Assembly: GCA_030159075.1 (NCBI GenBank)
Contig: BROG01000462.1
Span: 124,001-188,000 of the forward strand
Reading direction: 5' to 3'
DNA: 64,000 nucleotides
Origin: Atrina japonica
Taxonomy: Eukaryota; Mollusca; Bivalvia; Pterioida; Pinnidae
Translations under genes and position numbers: made by a program
Notes under the pieces: model-generated
Told to the model about the DNA's origin: nothing
What the model saw: the letters and a program-made list of their open reading frames with translations, nothing else
The model's database searches: none
Part shown: in pieces, positions 45,473 to 58,530 of the stretch
Position numbering within the stretch: the stretch's first letter is position 1
Layout of the letters: each line of letters opens with the position of its first letter

Positions 45473-46290
45473 TTTTAAATGTGAAAAATAAACTGCTTGT
45501 GTATTAGACTTTGGATTATTATTTTTTTCTTTGAGCAAATGTTTTTAAAAAGGTTTTCGGTTTGGTTTCTTTTGATATTCAAACATCATATCTAAAAGGC
45601 GCATATCTATCACAATAAAATTATGAAGCATCGGGTGGCCACTTGTAATCTTGTTCACATTTATCAGATTGCATAATTCAAAGAGAAAGCGTGGGAATTT
45701 CGAACAGGGTTGGAAACGCGTCTTGACAAATTCAGAAGCATCCCCCACATCTCGGAGATGTGTTTTGTTATTTCAAAATGTCAAGTTGGAAATTTTAAGA
45801 TCTGGAAGGAAAGCCTTACTCTTCTTAACTGACATTGAACTTTCTATACTTGTGTAACATAGGAAATGAAAGGATTTATATAAATCTTTACGAACTGATA
45901 GTCGAATATTTATCGATTTAAAAGTTATATGCATGCCTACCTAAACTAATTATTTTGTAAGGAAAATAACATTATAGGAATATGTCGTGCGAGCGTTTTT
46001 AGTGCAACAGGTTCTGACACGCATTTTATACTAAAACAAGATATGAAGATCACCGCATACAAATGCATTCTTAAAACATCTCAATTGTTTGTCAATTGTA
46101 AAAAATATATGATGTAAATCATTGAAGTGAACATTAAATCTGATTAATTTTTTAATCATATGATCTGTGTGTTATACAGCTTCATAACAGATTAAATAAA
46201 TAGTTTATATGTGATATGTATAATGAATGTTAGCGGCGATTTGATTGACTAACGTGTAGTAAACTGAACTACTTTTATTAACTATGTACG

Positions 46291-46358
46291 CAGACGTCAT
46301 TTATCTGAAGGTTGGCAATGATGTCATTCATTCATCTGAAGGTTGGCAATGACGTCAC
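46291..46358. promoter_or_regulatory. Duplicated segment with CRE-like ACGTCA sites
   Basis: AGACGTCATTTATCTGAAGG and CATCTGAAGGTTGGCAATGA flank two related units (ATCTGAAGGTTGGCAATGAT/C then GTCA). The second gives a perfect TGACGTCA palindrome at about 46349. Being intronic, any regulatory role is speculative. Confidence 0.3.
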
Positions 46359-46719
46359 TTGGTGTTTGTCACTTGAACTTGAATGGGGACAATTATGCTG
46401 TGTAGTAACCTGAATAATTCAGTCGTTATATTTCGCTGACTTCGATCACTGCATTAAGAGTTCCGATCAAGAGCGTTAATCATTCGCGTTCGTTGTTAGA
46501 TGCTTGTAAAATTTTGTTGTATTCCAGTTGGCAGTTTTGCTAATTTCAACATCTGATAAATAATGCGTAGATGTAAGTAATAATTTAAAATGTAGGCAAA
46601 ATATGTATATTTATATATATAATATGTTTTGTGCATTTATTTCTGCACAAATATTTTACCTATTTCGACAATTTGGTCAACTCTAAAGATAGGGGATTAT
46701 TGATCATTTGATGAAAAGA

Positions 46720-46848
46720 ATCTGTCACGAGTTTCCATTTATACCACCTTTATGTTACTCGTTATGAATCTTCCATTTTTGCTCGCAAGAGGTTCGCAAA
46801 AAAGACAATTCAAAACTTCGTATCATAAATGTGAAACTCGTGACAGAT
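46720..46848. mobile_element. Small inverted-repeat element, ~129 bp
   Basis: ATCTGTCACGAGTTTCCATT plus TAT at the left pairs with ATAAATGTGAAACTCGTGAC plus AGAT at the right, with one extra base. MITE-like in size; no second copy seen. Confidence 0.6.
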
Positions 46849-47187
46849 CCTACATATAATGTGCTGATATTTTTCTCTAAAACAAGTGACTTGGTCATTT
46901 ATAAGCAGGATTATAATTTCAGATAGAGATTTCGTCACTCTGCATATGTCATGTTTTACTTAATGAATGTACCAAGTGACGGATAAATAGATATGTAATC
47001 CAATGTCAAAGCAAAAATTACATAAAATTCTTATTGTGGACAAAATTAATCTGAGAATTGTATGCAAAGTCCTTCTTGTTATTGGTACTAAAATTGACAT
47101 GTCTGCATTTTACACATAGTGCGAAATAATACCGAAACATTAATCTCTCTTGTATATTTGAATGGAGGTTGTGGTGTCCATGGTGTG

Positions 47188-47249
47188 TAGAATAAATAAA
47201 TAAATAAATAAATAAATGAATAAATAAATAAATAAATAAATAAATAAAA
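47188..47249. repeat. (AATA)n microsatellite
   Basis: AATA/TAAA repeat with one GAATA variant. Confidence 0.95.
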
Positions 47250-47977
47250 TATGGATTCATCCTTGATTATGCTATTTGCGTTTTAGTTTTTCATGAAATG
47301 GAGAGTTGAGTAGTTATTTATTATATAGTGTAAATATCAGGATATCATAGAAAGGAAATATATCAACATGAAAAGTTTTTCTTAAATACTATGCATCACA
47401 GAAGCAAATAACGCGATTTTGCAGACGTGATATAAAGTTGAGATGTTTTATATCATAAACAACAAACGCCTCGATATTACAGAACGGAAGGTGAGATTAT
47501 AAAAATCCATCATGAGTATCCATGTGGGATAGGAAAATCTCACCTTGGGTTTAGAGTGATAATTTTCCATCACATATAGATTTACACTTGAGGAATATTT
47601 TTTCTCTCTGTAAATGTTTTTACCTATCCTTTTCTTAATTTTACGAATTTGTGAAGATTTTTCATAAGTAAATTATTGACTGTTCAAAGTGTCTTTTTCA
47701 AACAGATCGGAATTTCAGAGCGTATACTTATGTGTACAAGAAAATAAAGGCGGCATTAAAGCATGATCGGTGAAAAAATAATAGGCCCTGTTTATTAAGC
47801 AGACGAAAAGGTAGTCCGGTTCACAGGGCACATGTGATAAAGACAGATCGCATGCATCTCTCTCACATGGAATAATCGTTTCTCACATGGACAGGAATTG
47901 GAGAAGTAGAAAATACACACATCTAGGTATTATCAGTCAGAGAGTTCAGAAGACAGGTACTAGGTAAATGTTACACG

Positions 47978-48545
47978 AAAACGGACCTCGGGGGAATCCA
48001 GAGATGGGATCAAGTTTTGACGGGTCATACTTGGACTGAATCTAAAGTCAAATAGAAATAAAAACATTATGGAACACGTCCTCTTTGCAGTCTGTTTAGA
48101 ATATAATGATGAACCTATGGATATTGGAACTCCAAGTCCATTAGATTACGACAAATTACACAATTGTCAATTCATTGCTTGATTATAAACTGATCACATT
48201 TGCTAGCAAATGCCAATAAATGGCGATGCCGTGGTAAAAACTTTTGAACACGTACTGTAGTAATGACGTATCAATGTGGGATTTTCATATTATATGTTGA
48301 ACAATCTGTAGCATGTCCGTTCATCAGAAATATAAAACATACACGGGCTATTTAAATGTGGAAAATTGACGATAGGAAATTCGTTTGTCGTATAATTTGT
48401 TGTTAACTTCTAATCCATATTTGTAGTATGTAAACTGTCCAAGATTCATTTTGTGGAAGTTTTAATTTCTTACTTGTTGGGATATATCGCATTCACGTGA
48501 GTGCGGAAATTGTCATTGTTAGTTGTAAAATGCCGGTTATAATGC
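47978..48545 (-). mobile_element. Decayed retroelement pieces
   Basis: A-tail words AAACGGACCTCGGGGGAATC and CCAGAGATGGGATCAAG at 47978. A B-tail-like piece follows at 48120-48175 (antisense: CTCCAAGTCCATTAGA). The 48216-48290 match to 11.0 kb comes next. An RT-region word GTTGGGATATATCGCATTCA lies near 48476, the same sequence as in the 3.5 kb copy. Old and mixed. Confidence 0.55.
48216..48290 (+). repeat. Short dispersed repeat shared with 11.0 kb
   Basis: GCGATGCCGTGGTAAAAACT, TTTGAACACGTACTGTA, ATGACGT match 11031-11105. Confidence 0.6.
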
Positions 48546-49388
48546 CAAAGTGTTATTACGAAAAGATAGCATCGTATATGGTGACGATATTACACAATTC
48601 TCTTTCAGTAGTATGATAACGTGAATATATAAAGATACTTGACAAGAGTTTATGTGTAAATATATATCATTGAGGCTTTATCGTGCAAGTGCGAGTAGAA
48701 TGCATATGGTATTGAGTTAGGATGTACAATAACGGTATGGCAATGCAACAATAGCTGAAAGGTGCGTCAGCTATAGAGAAGACCGATTTGATATAGGAAG
48801 ACACGAAGACGGTGATGTTATACTATCATAGTATTGGGAATCAGAAAATCAAAGCAAATAGATATTTATATATTACGGAGTTGAAATATATACAACACTA
48901 CACATGTGTTTCTGTTGATATCATTAGACTGCACTAGATTTCTGAAGCGGAAGGATTTCCACACTCGCATTGAATCTTTTCGCTACAAGTGAAGTTCAAG
49001 CATTCCTCTTTAAAGTTCATACCACAGGGCAAATATTATCATGATAAAATATATAATGACGCCATCAATTGTTTGGATCATTGCAAATCCATTTAGAAAA
49101 GTTAGTGCCAGTGGAATTTTCCTTTCCAACTGCAGTGCAATACGTTACGTATTGTATGGGAGTATTGACCTCCGTATTTTAACTGTATGATTACAAATGC
49201 GCGTAACGAATAAATACTGGTGTAAATACCAACAAGTATATATGGCATGACATCAGACTACGAGTGTGTATTTCAAAATACAGTTTAGTAGAACTTTGGT
49301 GATATCGTGATATCTAAATTAACTATTTGTAAATACGTCAAAATGTTATGTTATTGCGATTTTTTCTCCAAGTTCCAGTGTGGAATTA

Positions 49389-49456
<68 letters not shown>
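49389..49456. repeat. (CA)n(TA)n microsatellite
   Basis: About 26 CA units then TA units. Confidence 0.97.
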
Positions 49457-49545
49457 TAGTATGATAATTAAGTACAAAATATTTAGGTAGAATATTTTGA
49501 TACAATGTAAGTAATTAAGGGTCGGCACTAATTAGTTAATATTCA

Positions 49546-49861
49546 TAAAGGGACATTAGCTGTGCTTTTGAAAAGATCATTTCGTTTTGCACTACTTAAT
49601 TTGATACACAATATCATATAAGAGATATTCACATGCATAACAATTTTTATATTCCTATATTCTTTGTGAAAAATAAAGTCATATATAAAGCCGTATGCAT
49701 ATAAAAATAGTAAAGTTGAATTAATCATGTGCAAACGAATAATTGCGAAACTTGGTTTATCAAGCAATTTGCATAACATATATAGGAATTTAAGAACTTT
49801 TATGCATCTGTGAATCTAGTTTTTGTTATTTTACATAAATGTTTACTAGTAAAATGAAAAA

Positions 49862-49892
<31 letters not shown>

Positions 49893-49919
49893 TATGAAAA
49901 ACTCAGCTTATGCCCCTTG
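49546..49919. mobile_element. Fold-back element family G with A-run and (TA)n
   Basis: Left end TAAAGGGACATTAGCTGTGC and right end CAGCTTATGCCCCTTGA. Arms contain GATACACAATATCATATAAG and TTTTTGTTATTTTACAT. A poly(A) and (TA)n run (49856-49894) occupies the same place in the right arm as (CA)n does in the 11.7 kb copy. Confidence 0.78.
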
Positions 49920-49929
49920 AAGTGCATTC

Positions 49930-49985
49930 CAAGAAATACAGGTGGGAGCAGGCACCACGGAGGAGTAAGCATCCTTATCAAACTT
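49930..49985 (-). mobile_element. Retroelement A tail sliver
   Basis: AGGTGGGAGCAGGCACCACG then GAGGAGTAAGCATCC; about 50 bp only. Confidence 0.65.
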
Positions 49986-50787
49986 ATTTCAACTGAATGT
50001 ATATAGTCTTAACGGGAGCTGGCCACCTAAGTGAGGTGGTCTGTAGGCGAGTTTTCACTACATTGTTGCAATGTCTAAGTACATAACAAACAGAAACAGA
50101 CACAACAATATACAGTGTTATTCAAACTCGAGAAGGATAATAAGGCTATCAATCAAGTTAATCAAACCTTAAACAATAACGTCTTTACTCAAAGATAAAG
50201 AAACTCTTATAGACTAATAGGAACCGATCTTTCATTTTCTTGAATGAAAAAGACTTTATTTGGAAATGCCATTGGTTTGTTGACATCGTCACGACCTCTA
50301 TGAATGATCGAACAAAAGCTATGATACAACATTAATCACACAGTCATATCTATTTCATTCATCTAAGTGTTTTGCTGATACAATCAGTGTATATATGACA
50401 AATCTGCAATTGATTGCCAGCGTTTGTTGTTATTTAACCATTAGTAATATGAATGCGATACGGGATTGTAAGTTTGTTTGCTCGGACAAACTCACGTGTC
50501 AAAAAGATAAAATGACTGACTAAAACGATGTATGAATTATTATCTCACATCAGATCAGCTTGTCCAGTTAAACCAATGAAAAAAAACACGTGCACGTGTT
50601 TACTTTATATTTTTCCGGCAGTGCATTGTTAGTAGTGACATCACTGCCAATCATTTATCCGTGTTTTATCTTATATCTGGATACTTTGTACGAGTAGAAT
50701 GTGCAGACGACATACGTAAAACATAAATCTCCCGCCATCATCATTATCACCGTCAACACCTATAATATTATTAATAATAATACTTAC

Positions 50788-50942
50788 TTGTGGTATCTTA
50801 AACAACTTCAAAAGGTTTGCAACTTGTATTGAGGTTACACTAGACGGTGCCCCCAATACACCCGGTATTACTTTTAAGTCCATATCCGGATCCGATCCAT
50901 CTTTACATTTATATTCAGACCCGCCTATACTTGCAATTGAAC
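50788..50942 (-). CDS. mGluR-like receptor, ligand-binding domain exon (first seen)
   Basis: Encodes about 51 residues of the amino-terminal lobe of the Venus-flytrap (ANF_receptor/PBP1) domain, which binds the amino-acid ligand outside the cell. Visible landmarks are GGSEYKCKDGS, the loop VLGAPSSVTSIQVANLL, and the end LFKIPQ, matching the family pattern SEYxCxDGS...SSVxIQVxNLLxLFxIPQ. The SSV serine corresponds to S165 of mGluR1, which contacts the ligand alpha-carboxyl. The acceptor reads TTACAG just above 50942 and the donor GTAAGT just below 50788. The exon starts in phase 1 and ends in phase 0, joining directly to the exon at 33278 (PQ then VSFFST). It is separated from that exon by a 17.5 kb intron. 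An upstream exon must exist but is not recognised in this window. Confidence 0.9.
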
Positions 50943-51339
50943 CTGTAACGAAGAAATCAGACATGTAAGCCTCAGGGTGACCCTGATTAGAAAATTAATT
51001 TAATGTTGCTATGAATTGACAGATGTTTATAAATAGAACATGATTTGAATAAGTAACAAGTTGCGTAATTATTTGCACAAAAATATAACAAAATGTCTAA
51101 GATAAATGTAAGAAAGATTTCTACAATTTAAGAAAGAGATAGAAAATCAAAGCTTGAATCTTATTGTTCGCTAGCATTTCCTGTAACTATCAACACGTAA
51201 AATGTTCATTTAATCTGGATTACGTCAATACTTCGAAAAAATGTCATAGGTATATTAAAGGATTGCAACAGAGGTACAAAGTAAATCTGCAATTAGTATG
51301 AAAAGAAATTATTTTGTTCACCTGTATTTTTTCTCATTG
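50943..51339. other. No gene recognised
   Basis: Upstream flank of the first recognised receptor exon. The next receptor exon upstream was not found here. Confidence 0.5.
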
Positions 51340-53400
51340 CTAGGGTTCTTCAACCCCAGAATACATACTGAACTCCATTATAATAGACATCGCTTACCAC
51401 AGACTGTTTAAGCCTGCACGCGTTAAAAACGATGACTGTTCTGAACAGAAACTTCTTTTCCTTAAACTTAAATTTACAAATAAAGGCATATACGCTTTAA
51501 ACATTGGCAATGTTCTAAATCACAAAAAAGTTCAGTCCTGTATTCCACCATATTTTAAACTGAAGACCATGCCTTGCATTTCATATAGTTATACACCTAG
51601 CATCGCATCCAAGTTATTCAATTACAAACAGGTTTTGCAGTGCCTAGACATCAACCATCTTCTACAGAACACTGTCACATGTTCATGTGCTTCATCTCCT
51701 TTCAAATACAATCCTATCGGGCATGTCATTACCGGCGACGTTTCTATTGTTGAAACTGAAAGCCTCAAAAATCTTATTTTAAGGGGCCCTAAATACCGGG
51801 AAGCCAGTTCCTTTAATTAGCGTCAGAATTTCAGTTTAGTTATGGATTCTGTCGAAGATTTTTCCAGACGATAGGCCAAACATGAAGACGTTTATTAGAA
51901 GAACTTAGGTTTAATACGAATTCTAGAAATCCTACATACACACGTAGCTCACTTTCAAAGGACGAGATCCTTCAAAATCACGTGTCCGTATTACGCTCAT
52001 TTGATATACATACAACGGATACCGATTTCGAGCTACCACATTCATATTGGATAACTAAACTTCATCAAACCCCATATAAGCAAAGATACATAGCAGGATC
52101 CAGCAAATGTTCTACCAAACCTTTGTCTTTACTCCTTACCAAGATATTGACAGCCGTTAAGGAGAAACTTCAACAATACTGTACAGTTGCTTATTCCAGA
52201 AGCGGTGTAAATCAGATGTGGATACTTAAAAATTCTAAACAGCTTTTAGAAAATTTGAAGGCACGCAATTTTTCTCGAATTCACAGTATCAAAACTTATA
52301 ACTTCTCTACTCTTTACACTACTATTCCACATAAAAAATTAAAAGAAAGACTTTTCAGCATCAAAGACAACTGTTTTTTCACTAAATGTGGTACCCGGAA
52401 ATTTAAATATCTAGTGATTGGCTATCAGGATACTTATTTCGTCAAACACCACTCTGATTCTACACATACATATACTGAAGTTGACATAAAAAACATGCTG
52501 GAATTTCTAATAGACAATATATTTGTAATGTTCGAAGACGTGGTCTTTCAACAAACTGTCGGCATTCCTATGTGAACCAATTGTCCTCCTGTATTGGCCG
52601 ACCTGTTCCTTTATTCATACGAAGCAGACTTCATTCAGAAACTGCTGAATCTAAAGAAGAAAGTTAGCGGTGTCCTTTAATTTGACATTTAGATATATCG
52701 ACGACGTTTTGTCAATTAATACTGACAATTTTTATACATATGTCAATGCGATATATTCCAGCGAACTAGAAATTAAAGATAAAACAGAATCCAGCACACA
52801 CGCTTCATACTTAGACATTTTACTTAACATAAACACAGACGGGAAATTAGCAACTAAGCTATACGACAAACGCGACGATTTCGGCTTTCCCATCGTAAAT
52901 TTTCCACATTTAAGTAGTAATATCCCTCAGTCACCCGCATATGGAGTTTATATTTCACAAATGATCCGATATGTCAGGCCGTGTACAACAAATGAAGATT
53001 TCATATACAGAGGTAAACTACTCACTGACAAATTATTGACACAGGGATATCGAAAACCACGTTTAATGTCAACGTTCCGCAAATTTTACGGTCGGTCGGT
53101 ATAATAGTCTTGTTTGCGACTTGCCTGTTCGTTGGCTAAGTGAAATGTTGAGTTGTCTTTTCGTTGGCGGTTGTTGAGACGTCTGTAAATTGTGACGAGG
53201 ATACACTCTTCACGTGTTTCATTGGATTTGACTGTGGATTCACACGCGGGTGTGACCGGTCGACAGAGGATGCTTACTCCTCCATGGCACCTGATCCCAC
53301 CTCTTGGTTTCCAGAGGTCTGTGTTTGTCTATTTTTACCGGATTTGTATCTATGTCCTGGACATTCTATTGATTTATACTTTGGTATCTGAATTTTTTTT
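51340..53400 (+). mobile_element. Retroelement A, near-complete but damaged, copy 1
   Basis: Plus-strand copy with 5' region, RT and 3' tail. Starts at homology with the next copy (GTTCTTCAACCCCAGAATAC) and ends TTTGGTATCTGAATTTT. An internal deletion near 51885 removes the PADKASNN region that the second copy keeps. The tail 53164-53400 is well conserved. Confidence 0.85.
51569..53104 (+). pseudogene. Reverse transcriptase pseudogene, subfamily A copy 1
   Basis: The N-terminal part, 51569-51820, includes SCASSPFKYNPIGHVITGDV and NLILRGPKY. The fingers/palm, 51982-52575, include QRYIAGSSKCSTKPLSLLLT, RSGVNQMWILKNSK, motif A as NFSTLYTTIPHK, VKHHSDSTHTYTEVDIKNM and FQQTVGIPM. The frame then meets TGA. 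The thumb region, 52670-53104, has RYIDDVLSINTDNF, SYLDILLNINTDGKL, SNIPQSPAYGVYISQ and STFRKFYGRS. The aspartate of motif A is Asn here, and the GIPMGT motif is cut by TGA at 52573-52575. Further frame breaks flank YIDD. It is inactive. The class is probably Penelope-like by motif order. Confidence 0.8.
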
Positions 53401-53549
53401 ATATGCCAACAATTTGTGTAACTACTACGGAAAAGCGGTATGTATATAACTTTCTTGAAAATGGGTCATCATCACATTCGCAGCAAACTTTATTCTGTTC
53501 CTTTTACACTACTTAATGAACGTTTTCAGGAACCAAGAATGAACCCCTT

Positions 53550-55790
53550 CAAGGATTCTTCAACTCCAGAATATACATTGAACTCCATTACAAAATGACA
53601 TTGCTCATCACAGACGTGTTCAATCCTACACGCGTTACAAAAGATGCCTGTTCTGAATAGAAACGCCTTTTCATATAACTTAATTTCACGAAAAAGACAT
53701 AGACGCTTTAAAAATTGGCAATGTTCTAAATCACAAAAAAGTTCAGTCCTGTGTTCCACAATATTTTAAACTAAAGACCACGTCTTGCATTTCATATAGC
53801 TATACACCTAGCATCGCATCCATGCTATTCAGTTACAAACGGATTTTACAGTGCCTAGACATCAACCATCTTCTACATGTTCATGTGCATCATCTCCCTT
53901 CAAATTAAATCCTTTCGGGCATTTCATCACCGGCGACGTTTTTATTGTTGAAAATGAAAACCTCAAAAATCTTATTTTAAGAGGTCCTAAATACTGCCAA
54001 GCCCGTTCCTCTGATTTGCGTCAGAATTTCAGTTAAGTTATAAATTCTGTCGAAGATTATGTCAGACGATGGGCCAAACACGACGACGTCGAACAAAACA
54101 TTATTTCAGAATGGCTAAAAGCTGTACGATGGTTGATAAAATCTCGTATTGGAAACTTTAAAGGAACTATTAAAACACGTTATCCGTCTGTATCTAGTGA
54201 TCCAGAAGTAGTAACTGAACTGGATAGATAACATGACCAATATGTACTGGTCCCAGCAGACAAAGCCTCAAATAATATAGTTTTTATTTGCAAGGTACAT
54301 TACTATAATTCTTTATTAGAAAAGCTAGGGTTTAATACGAATTCTGGTAATCCTACATACACACACATCTCACTTTCAACAGACGACATCTTTCAAAATC
54401 ACATGTTGGTATTACGCTTATTATGATATAACCACAACGGATACCGATTTTGAGCTATCATATTTATATTGGATACCTAAACTTCATAAAACCCACTAAA
54501 GCAGAGGTACATAGCAGAATCCAGCAAATGTTCTTTCAAACCTGTATCGTTACTCCTTACCAAAATATTCAGCAATACTATACAGAAGCTTAATCCAGCA
54601 GCGGTGTAAATCAGATGTTGATACTGAAGAATTCTAAACAACCTTTAGACAATTTAAAGGCACACGATTTTTTTTAATCAAATTCACAATATCAAAACAT
54701 ACGACTTCTCTACTCTTTACACTACTATTCCACATAGAAAAATAAAAGAAAGACTTTTTTAGCATCATAGACAAATGTTGTTTTTTTTCACTAAAGGTGG
54801 TACCCGAAATTTTAAATGTCTAGTGATTGGTTATCATGACACTTATTTTGTCAAACACCACTCTGATTCTACCCATAAATACATTGAAGTTGATATAAAA
54901 AACATGCTGGAATTTCTAATAGACAATATATTTGTCATGTTCGGAGACGTTGCCTTTCAACAAACTGTCGGCATTCCTATGTGAACCAATTGTACCCCTT
55001 TATTGGCCGATCTGTTCCTTTGTTCATACGAAGCAGACTTCATTCAGAGACTGCTGAATCAAAAGACGAAAAAGCTAGCGGTATCCTTTAATTTCATATT
55101 TATATATCTACGACGTTTTGTCAATTAATAATGACAATTTTCATACATATGTCAATGCGATTTATCCCAGAGAACTAGAAATTAAAGATACAACAGAATC
55201 AAACACACACGCTTCATACTTTGACATTTTACTTACTAGACACAGACGGGAAATTGACAACTAAGCTATACGACAAACGCAACGATTTCGGCTTTCTCAT
55301 CGTAAATTTTCCACATTTAATTAGTAACATCCCATTGTCACCCGCATATGGAGTTTATATTTCACAAATGATCCGATATGCCAGAGCGTGTTCAACATAT
55401 GAAGATTTTATATACAGAGGTAAACTACTCACTGACAAATTATTGGCACAGGGATATCGATATCGTTTGATGTCAACGTTCCGCAAATTTACGGTCGGTA
55501 TAATGGTCTTGTTTCTCGATTTTCACTGAGTGAAATGTTAAGTTGCCTATTCGTTGGGGGTTGTTGAGATTTGTATCAATTGTGACGAGTATTCGTCCCT
55601 CACGTATTTCATTTGGACTTGACTGTGGACTCAAGGCGGGTGTAACCGGTCGACAGGGGATGCTTACTCCTCCATGACACCTGATCCCACCTCTTGGTTT
55701 CCAGACGTCCGTGTTTATCCATGTGTTTGCCGGATTTGTAGCTTTGTCCTTGTCATCCTAAAGGTTTATACTAATGGTATTTGAGGTGTT
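53550..55790 (+). mobile_element. Retroelement A, near-complete but damaged, copy 2
   Basis: Begins GGATTCTTCAACTCCAGAAT and ends with the A tail (GACTGTGGACTCAAGGCGGG, CACCTGATCCCACCTCTTGG, and a diverged last 60 bp). It follows copy 1 in the same direction after ~150 bp. It keeps the region deleted in copy 1 (about 54060-54330). Confidence 0.85.
53851..55529 (+). pseudogene. Reverse transcriptase pseudogene, subfamily A copy 2
   Basis: Pieces in order: CSCASSPFKLNPFGHFITGD (53851-54036), then PADKASNNIVFICK at about 54255-54296. Motif A DFSTLYTTIPH (about 54705) keeps its aspartate. FVKHHSDSTHKYIEVDIKNM and FQQTVGIPM come next, ending in TGA at 54982-54984, the same place as copy 1. The YIDD region is broken (TATCTACGACG near 55105). 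The C-terminal part has TKLYDKRNDFGFLIVNFPHL and SPAYGVYISQMIRYARACST (55221-55529). Many frameshifts; inactive. Confidence 0.8.
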
Positions 55791-55922
55791 TCGTAATTCA
55801 TTTTTGTACAAGCAACTGTGAGGTTAGATTGAAAATTAAATATTGTTCTAACGGAGTCGAAATATAATTTTCTTTTTGAGTTTTATAGTGAATAGTGTTT
55901 TACACTACACTTTACACGTTTG

Positions 55923-56121
55923 CAGTCATATAGTGGCAGCCAGTTTTTATGGCGGATCCCAGTCACAATGTGCCCGGGAAGAGATCGCCGGGCTTCCGCA
56001 ATTAAACTGGCAAATTTTCACATTCTGTTATGTTTCAGTGGGGCTCGAACCTACACTGACCAAAAGGGAGGAACTTTATGGTATAAAACGCGCTACTTCA
56101 ACCACTTGACCACGGAAGTCC
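55923..56121 (-). mobile_element. tRNA-derived SINE, minus strand
   Basis: Minus-strand A box TGGTCAAGTGGTTGAAG and B box GGTTCGAGCCCC. Body GCCCGGCGATCTCTTCCC and AACTGGCTGCCACTATATGA. Same family as 13.8 kb. Confidence 0.8.
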
Positions 56122-56125
56122 CTAT

Positions 56126-56790
56126 ATGTATATTTTAGCATGTGAAGTGTTGAAATGAATTGAAACATATGGTATTTTGTACGTTATAACGTTTCTGAGC
56201 AGTAACATAATTTACTATATAAGGTTTTAATTCCATGGATTGTAATGTTTACGTTTTTCTCAAGACCACATTGTTTTTTAATTCGCGGATCAGAAGTACA
56301 AGACAATATCAACAGGTCCTGCAAGTGCAGCCCGCAATATATAATGTAAATGTACATCTATATGTGATTTTATTATAAACCCATTCACTTCATCAACAAT
56401 GTGCATACAGCGAGTTTCTCCCCTTATATAGTGTATCACTTACAGAATAGATATAACAAAGAACAATTGTTAAAAATAACCATCCCAAATAAACATTATT
56501 TTCTATAAATGAATATGGTATTTTTACACATTCTAGTTCACTATACTAGCTGAGTTCAGAAATAAATTGGGTATCATTTACCGACAGAACCATCAGTAAA
56601 TAGTTTGGTATTGCAGAATATCCATTACACAGAAAATGAGTTCTGCTGATGACACACATGGTGTGTATTAACTTAATTTGCCATCAATGGCTACATGTAA
56701 ATGTTATTGGGCAATAACTGTATCAGTTTTATTCTATTACTGTTCAGAGTGTCCTCACAGATTCAATCAGTGGTAATCAGATATATATGA
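56126..56790. other. No gene recognised
   Basis: AT-rich; nothing supported. Confidence 0.5.
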
Positions 56791-56794
56791 ATAT

Positions 56795-57165
56795 AAAAGG
56801 TCTCAGATACCAAGGTATAAATCACTAGGAAATATCTCAAATTCAAATCTTTGGTATCGATATACCATCGTTTTATGAAAGCTAGTTTCCTACTCAAAGT
56901 TGGACATTTTACTTTCTTTACACTGCGGCAATAAATTGACAACAAAATATACGACAAACATGAGTGATTGTTTTGGCTTTGCTATAGCTAACTGTCCTCA
57001 TCTAACTACTAGAATCACTTAATTACCCGCATATGGTGTTTATATCTCCAAATCGATCTCATATGCCGGCTATTGTTCAGCATACGATCACTTCATTTAC
57101 AGAGGCGAACTATTATGTGACAAGACAACCTTGTCTGCAATTATCGTCGATAATACAGGCTGTTT
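56795..57165. mobile_element. Decayed retroelement pieces
   Basis: An antisense A-tail start (TCTCAGATACCAAGGTATAA, 56800-56830) is followed by a plus-strand RT C-terminal remnant. That remnant has ACAAAATATACGACAAACAT, CCGCATATGGTGTTTATATC and TTCATTTACAGAGGCGAACT, matching the KLYDKRDDF...PAYGVYIS...FIYRGKLL region. Confidence 0.7.
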
Positions 57166-58430
<1,265 letters not shown>

Positions 58431-58530
58431 ACAATCTTTCAGTCATATAATGGCGTTCAGTTTTTATTGGTGGAGGAGAAAACCCGGTTACCCAGGTGAA
58501 GACCACCGACCTTCCGCAAGATGGAGGAAG
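58431..58530 (-). mobile_element. SINE body fragment
   Basis: TTTCAGTCATATAATGGCGT, TTGGTGGAGGAGAAAACCCG and GACCTTCCGCAAGATGGAGG match the 13.8/55.9 kb SINE body. The tRNA head is replaced by unrelated sequence. Confidence 0.65.

Larger units (their letters stand above)
33279..50787. other. 17.5 kb receptor intron packed with repeats
   Basis: No exon is expected because the flanking codons join directly (KIPQ to VSFFST). It contains retroelement A and B fragments, family C, D and G elements, a LINE remnant, tandem repeats and microsatellites listed separately. Stretches where I see nothing: 33525-34590, 36640-37695, 38770-39688, 42070-43084, 45473-46290, 46850-47187, 47250-47977, 48550-49388 and 49986-50787. 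Confidence 0.6.
19208..50942 (-). other. mGluR-like class C GPCR gene, nine exons, 5' end missing
   Basis: Span of the only recognisable host gene. Nine minus-strand exons join in frame across eight GT/AG introns of about 17509, 230, 822, 4135, 973, 3450, 586 and 1733 bp in transcript order. The product is about 765 residues: ligand-binding Venus-flytrap domain, cysteine-rich linker, seven helices, short tail. The family is usually 850-1200 residues; about 130 N-terminal residues are absent here, judged by aligning the first exon to about residue 133 of mGluR1 numbering. The ligand domain reads most like group I (GSDGW, NPWF, GNEYL), while intracellular loop 2 (RRPKFISPNSQ) and helix 6-7 read more like group II/III or insect receptors. 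It is therefore best called an invertebrate mGluR-like receptor without a group. No stop or frameshift interrupts it, so it looks functional. Promoter and first exon(s) were not seen. Confidence 0.9.

Noticed and set aside
45545..45857. Overlapping frames on both strands beside a retroelement B tail
   Set aside because: Neither frame shows a family motif. Probably flanking or decayed transposon DNA.
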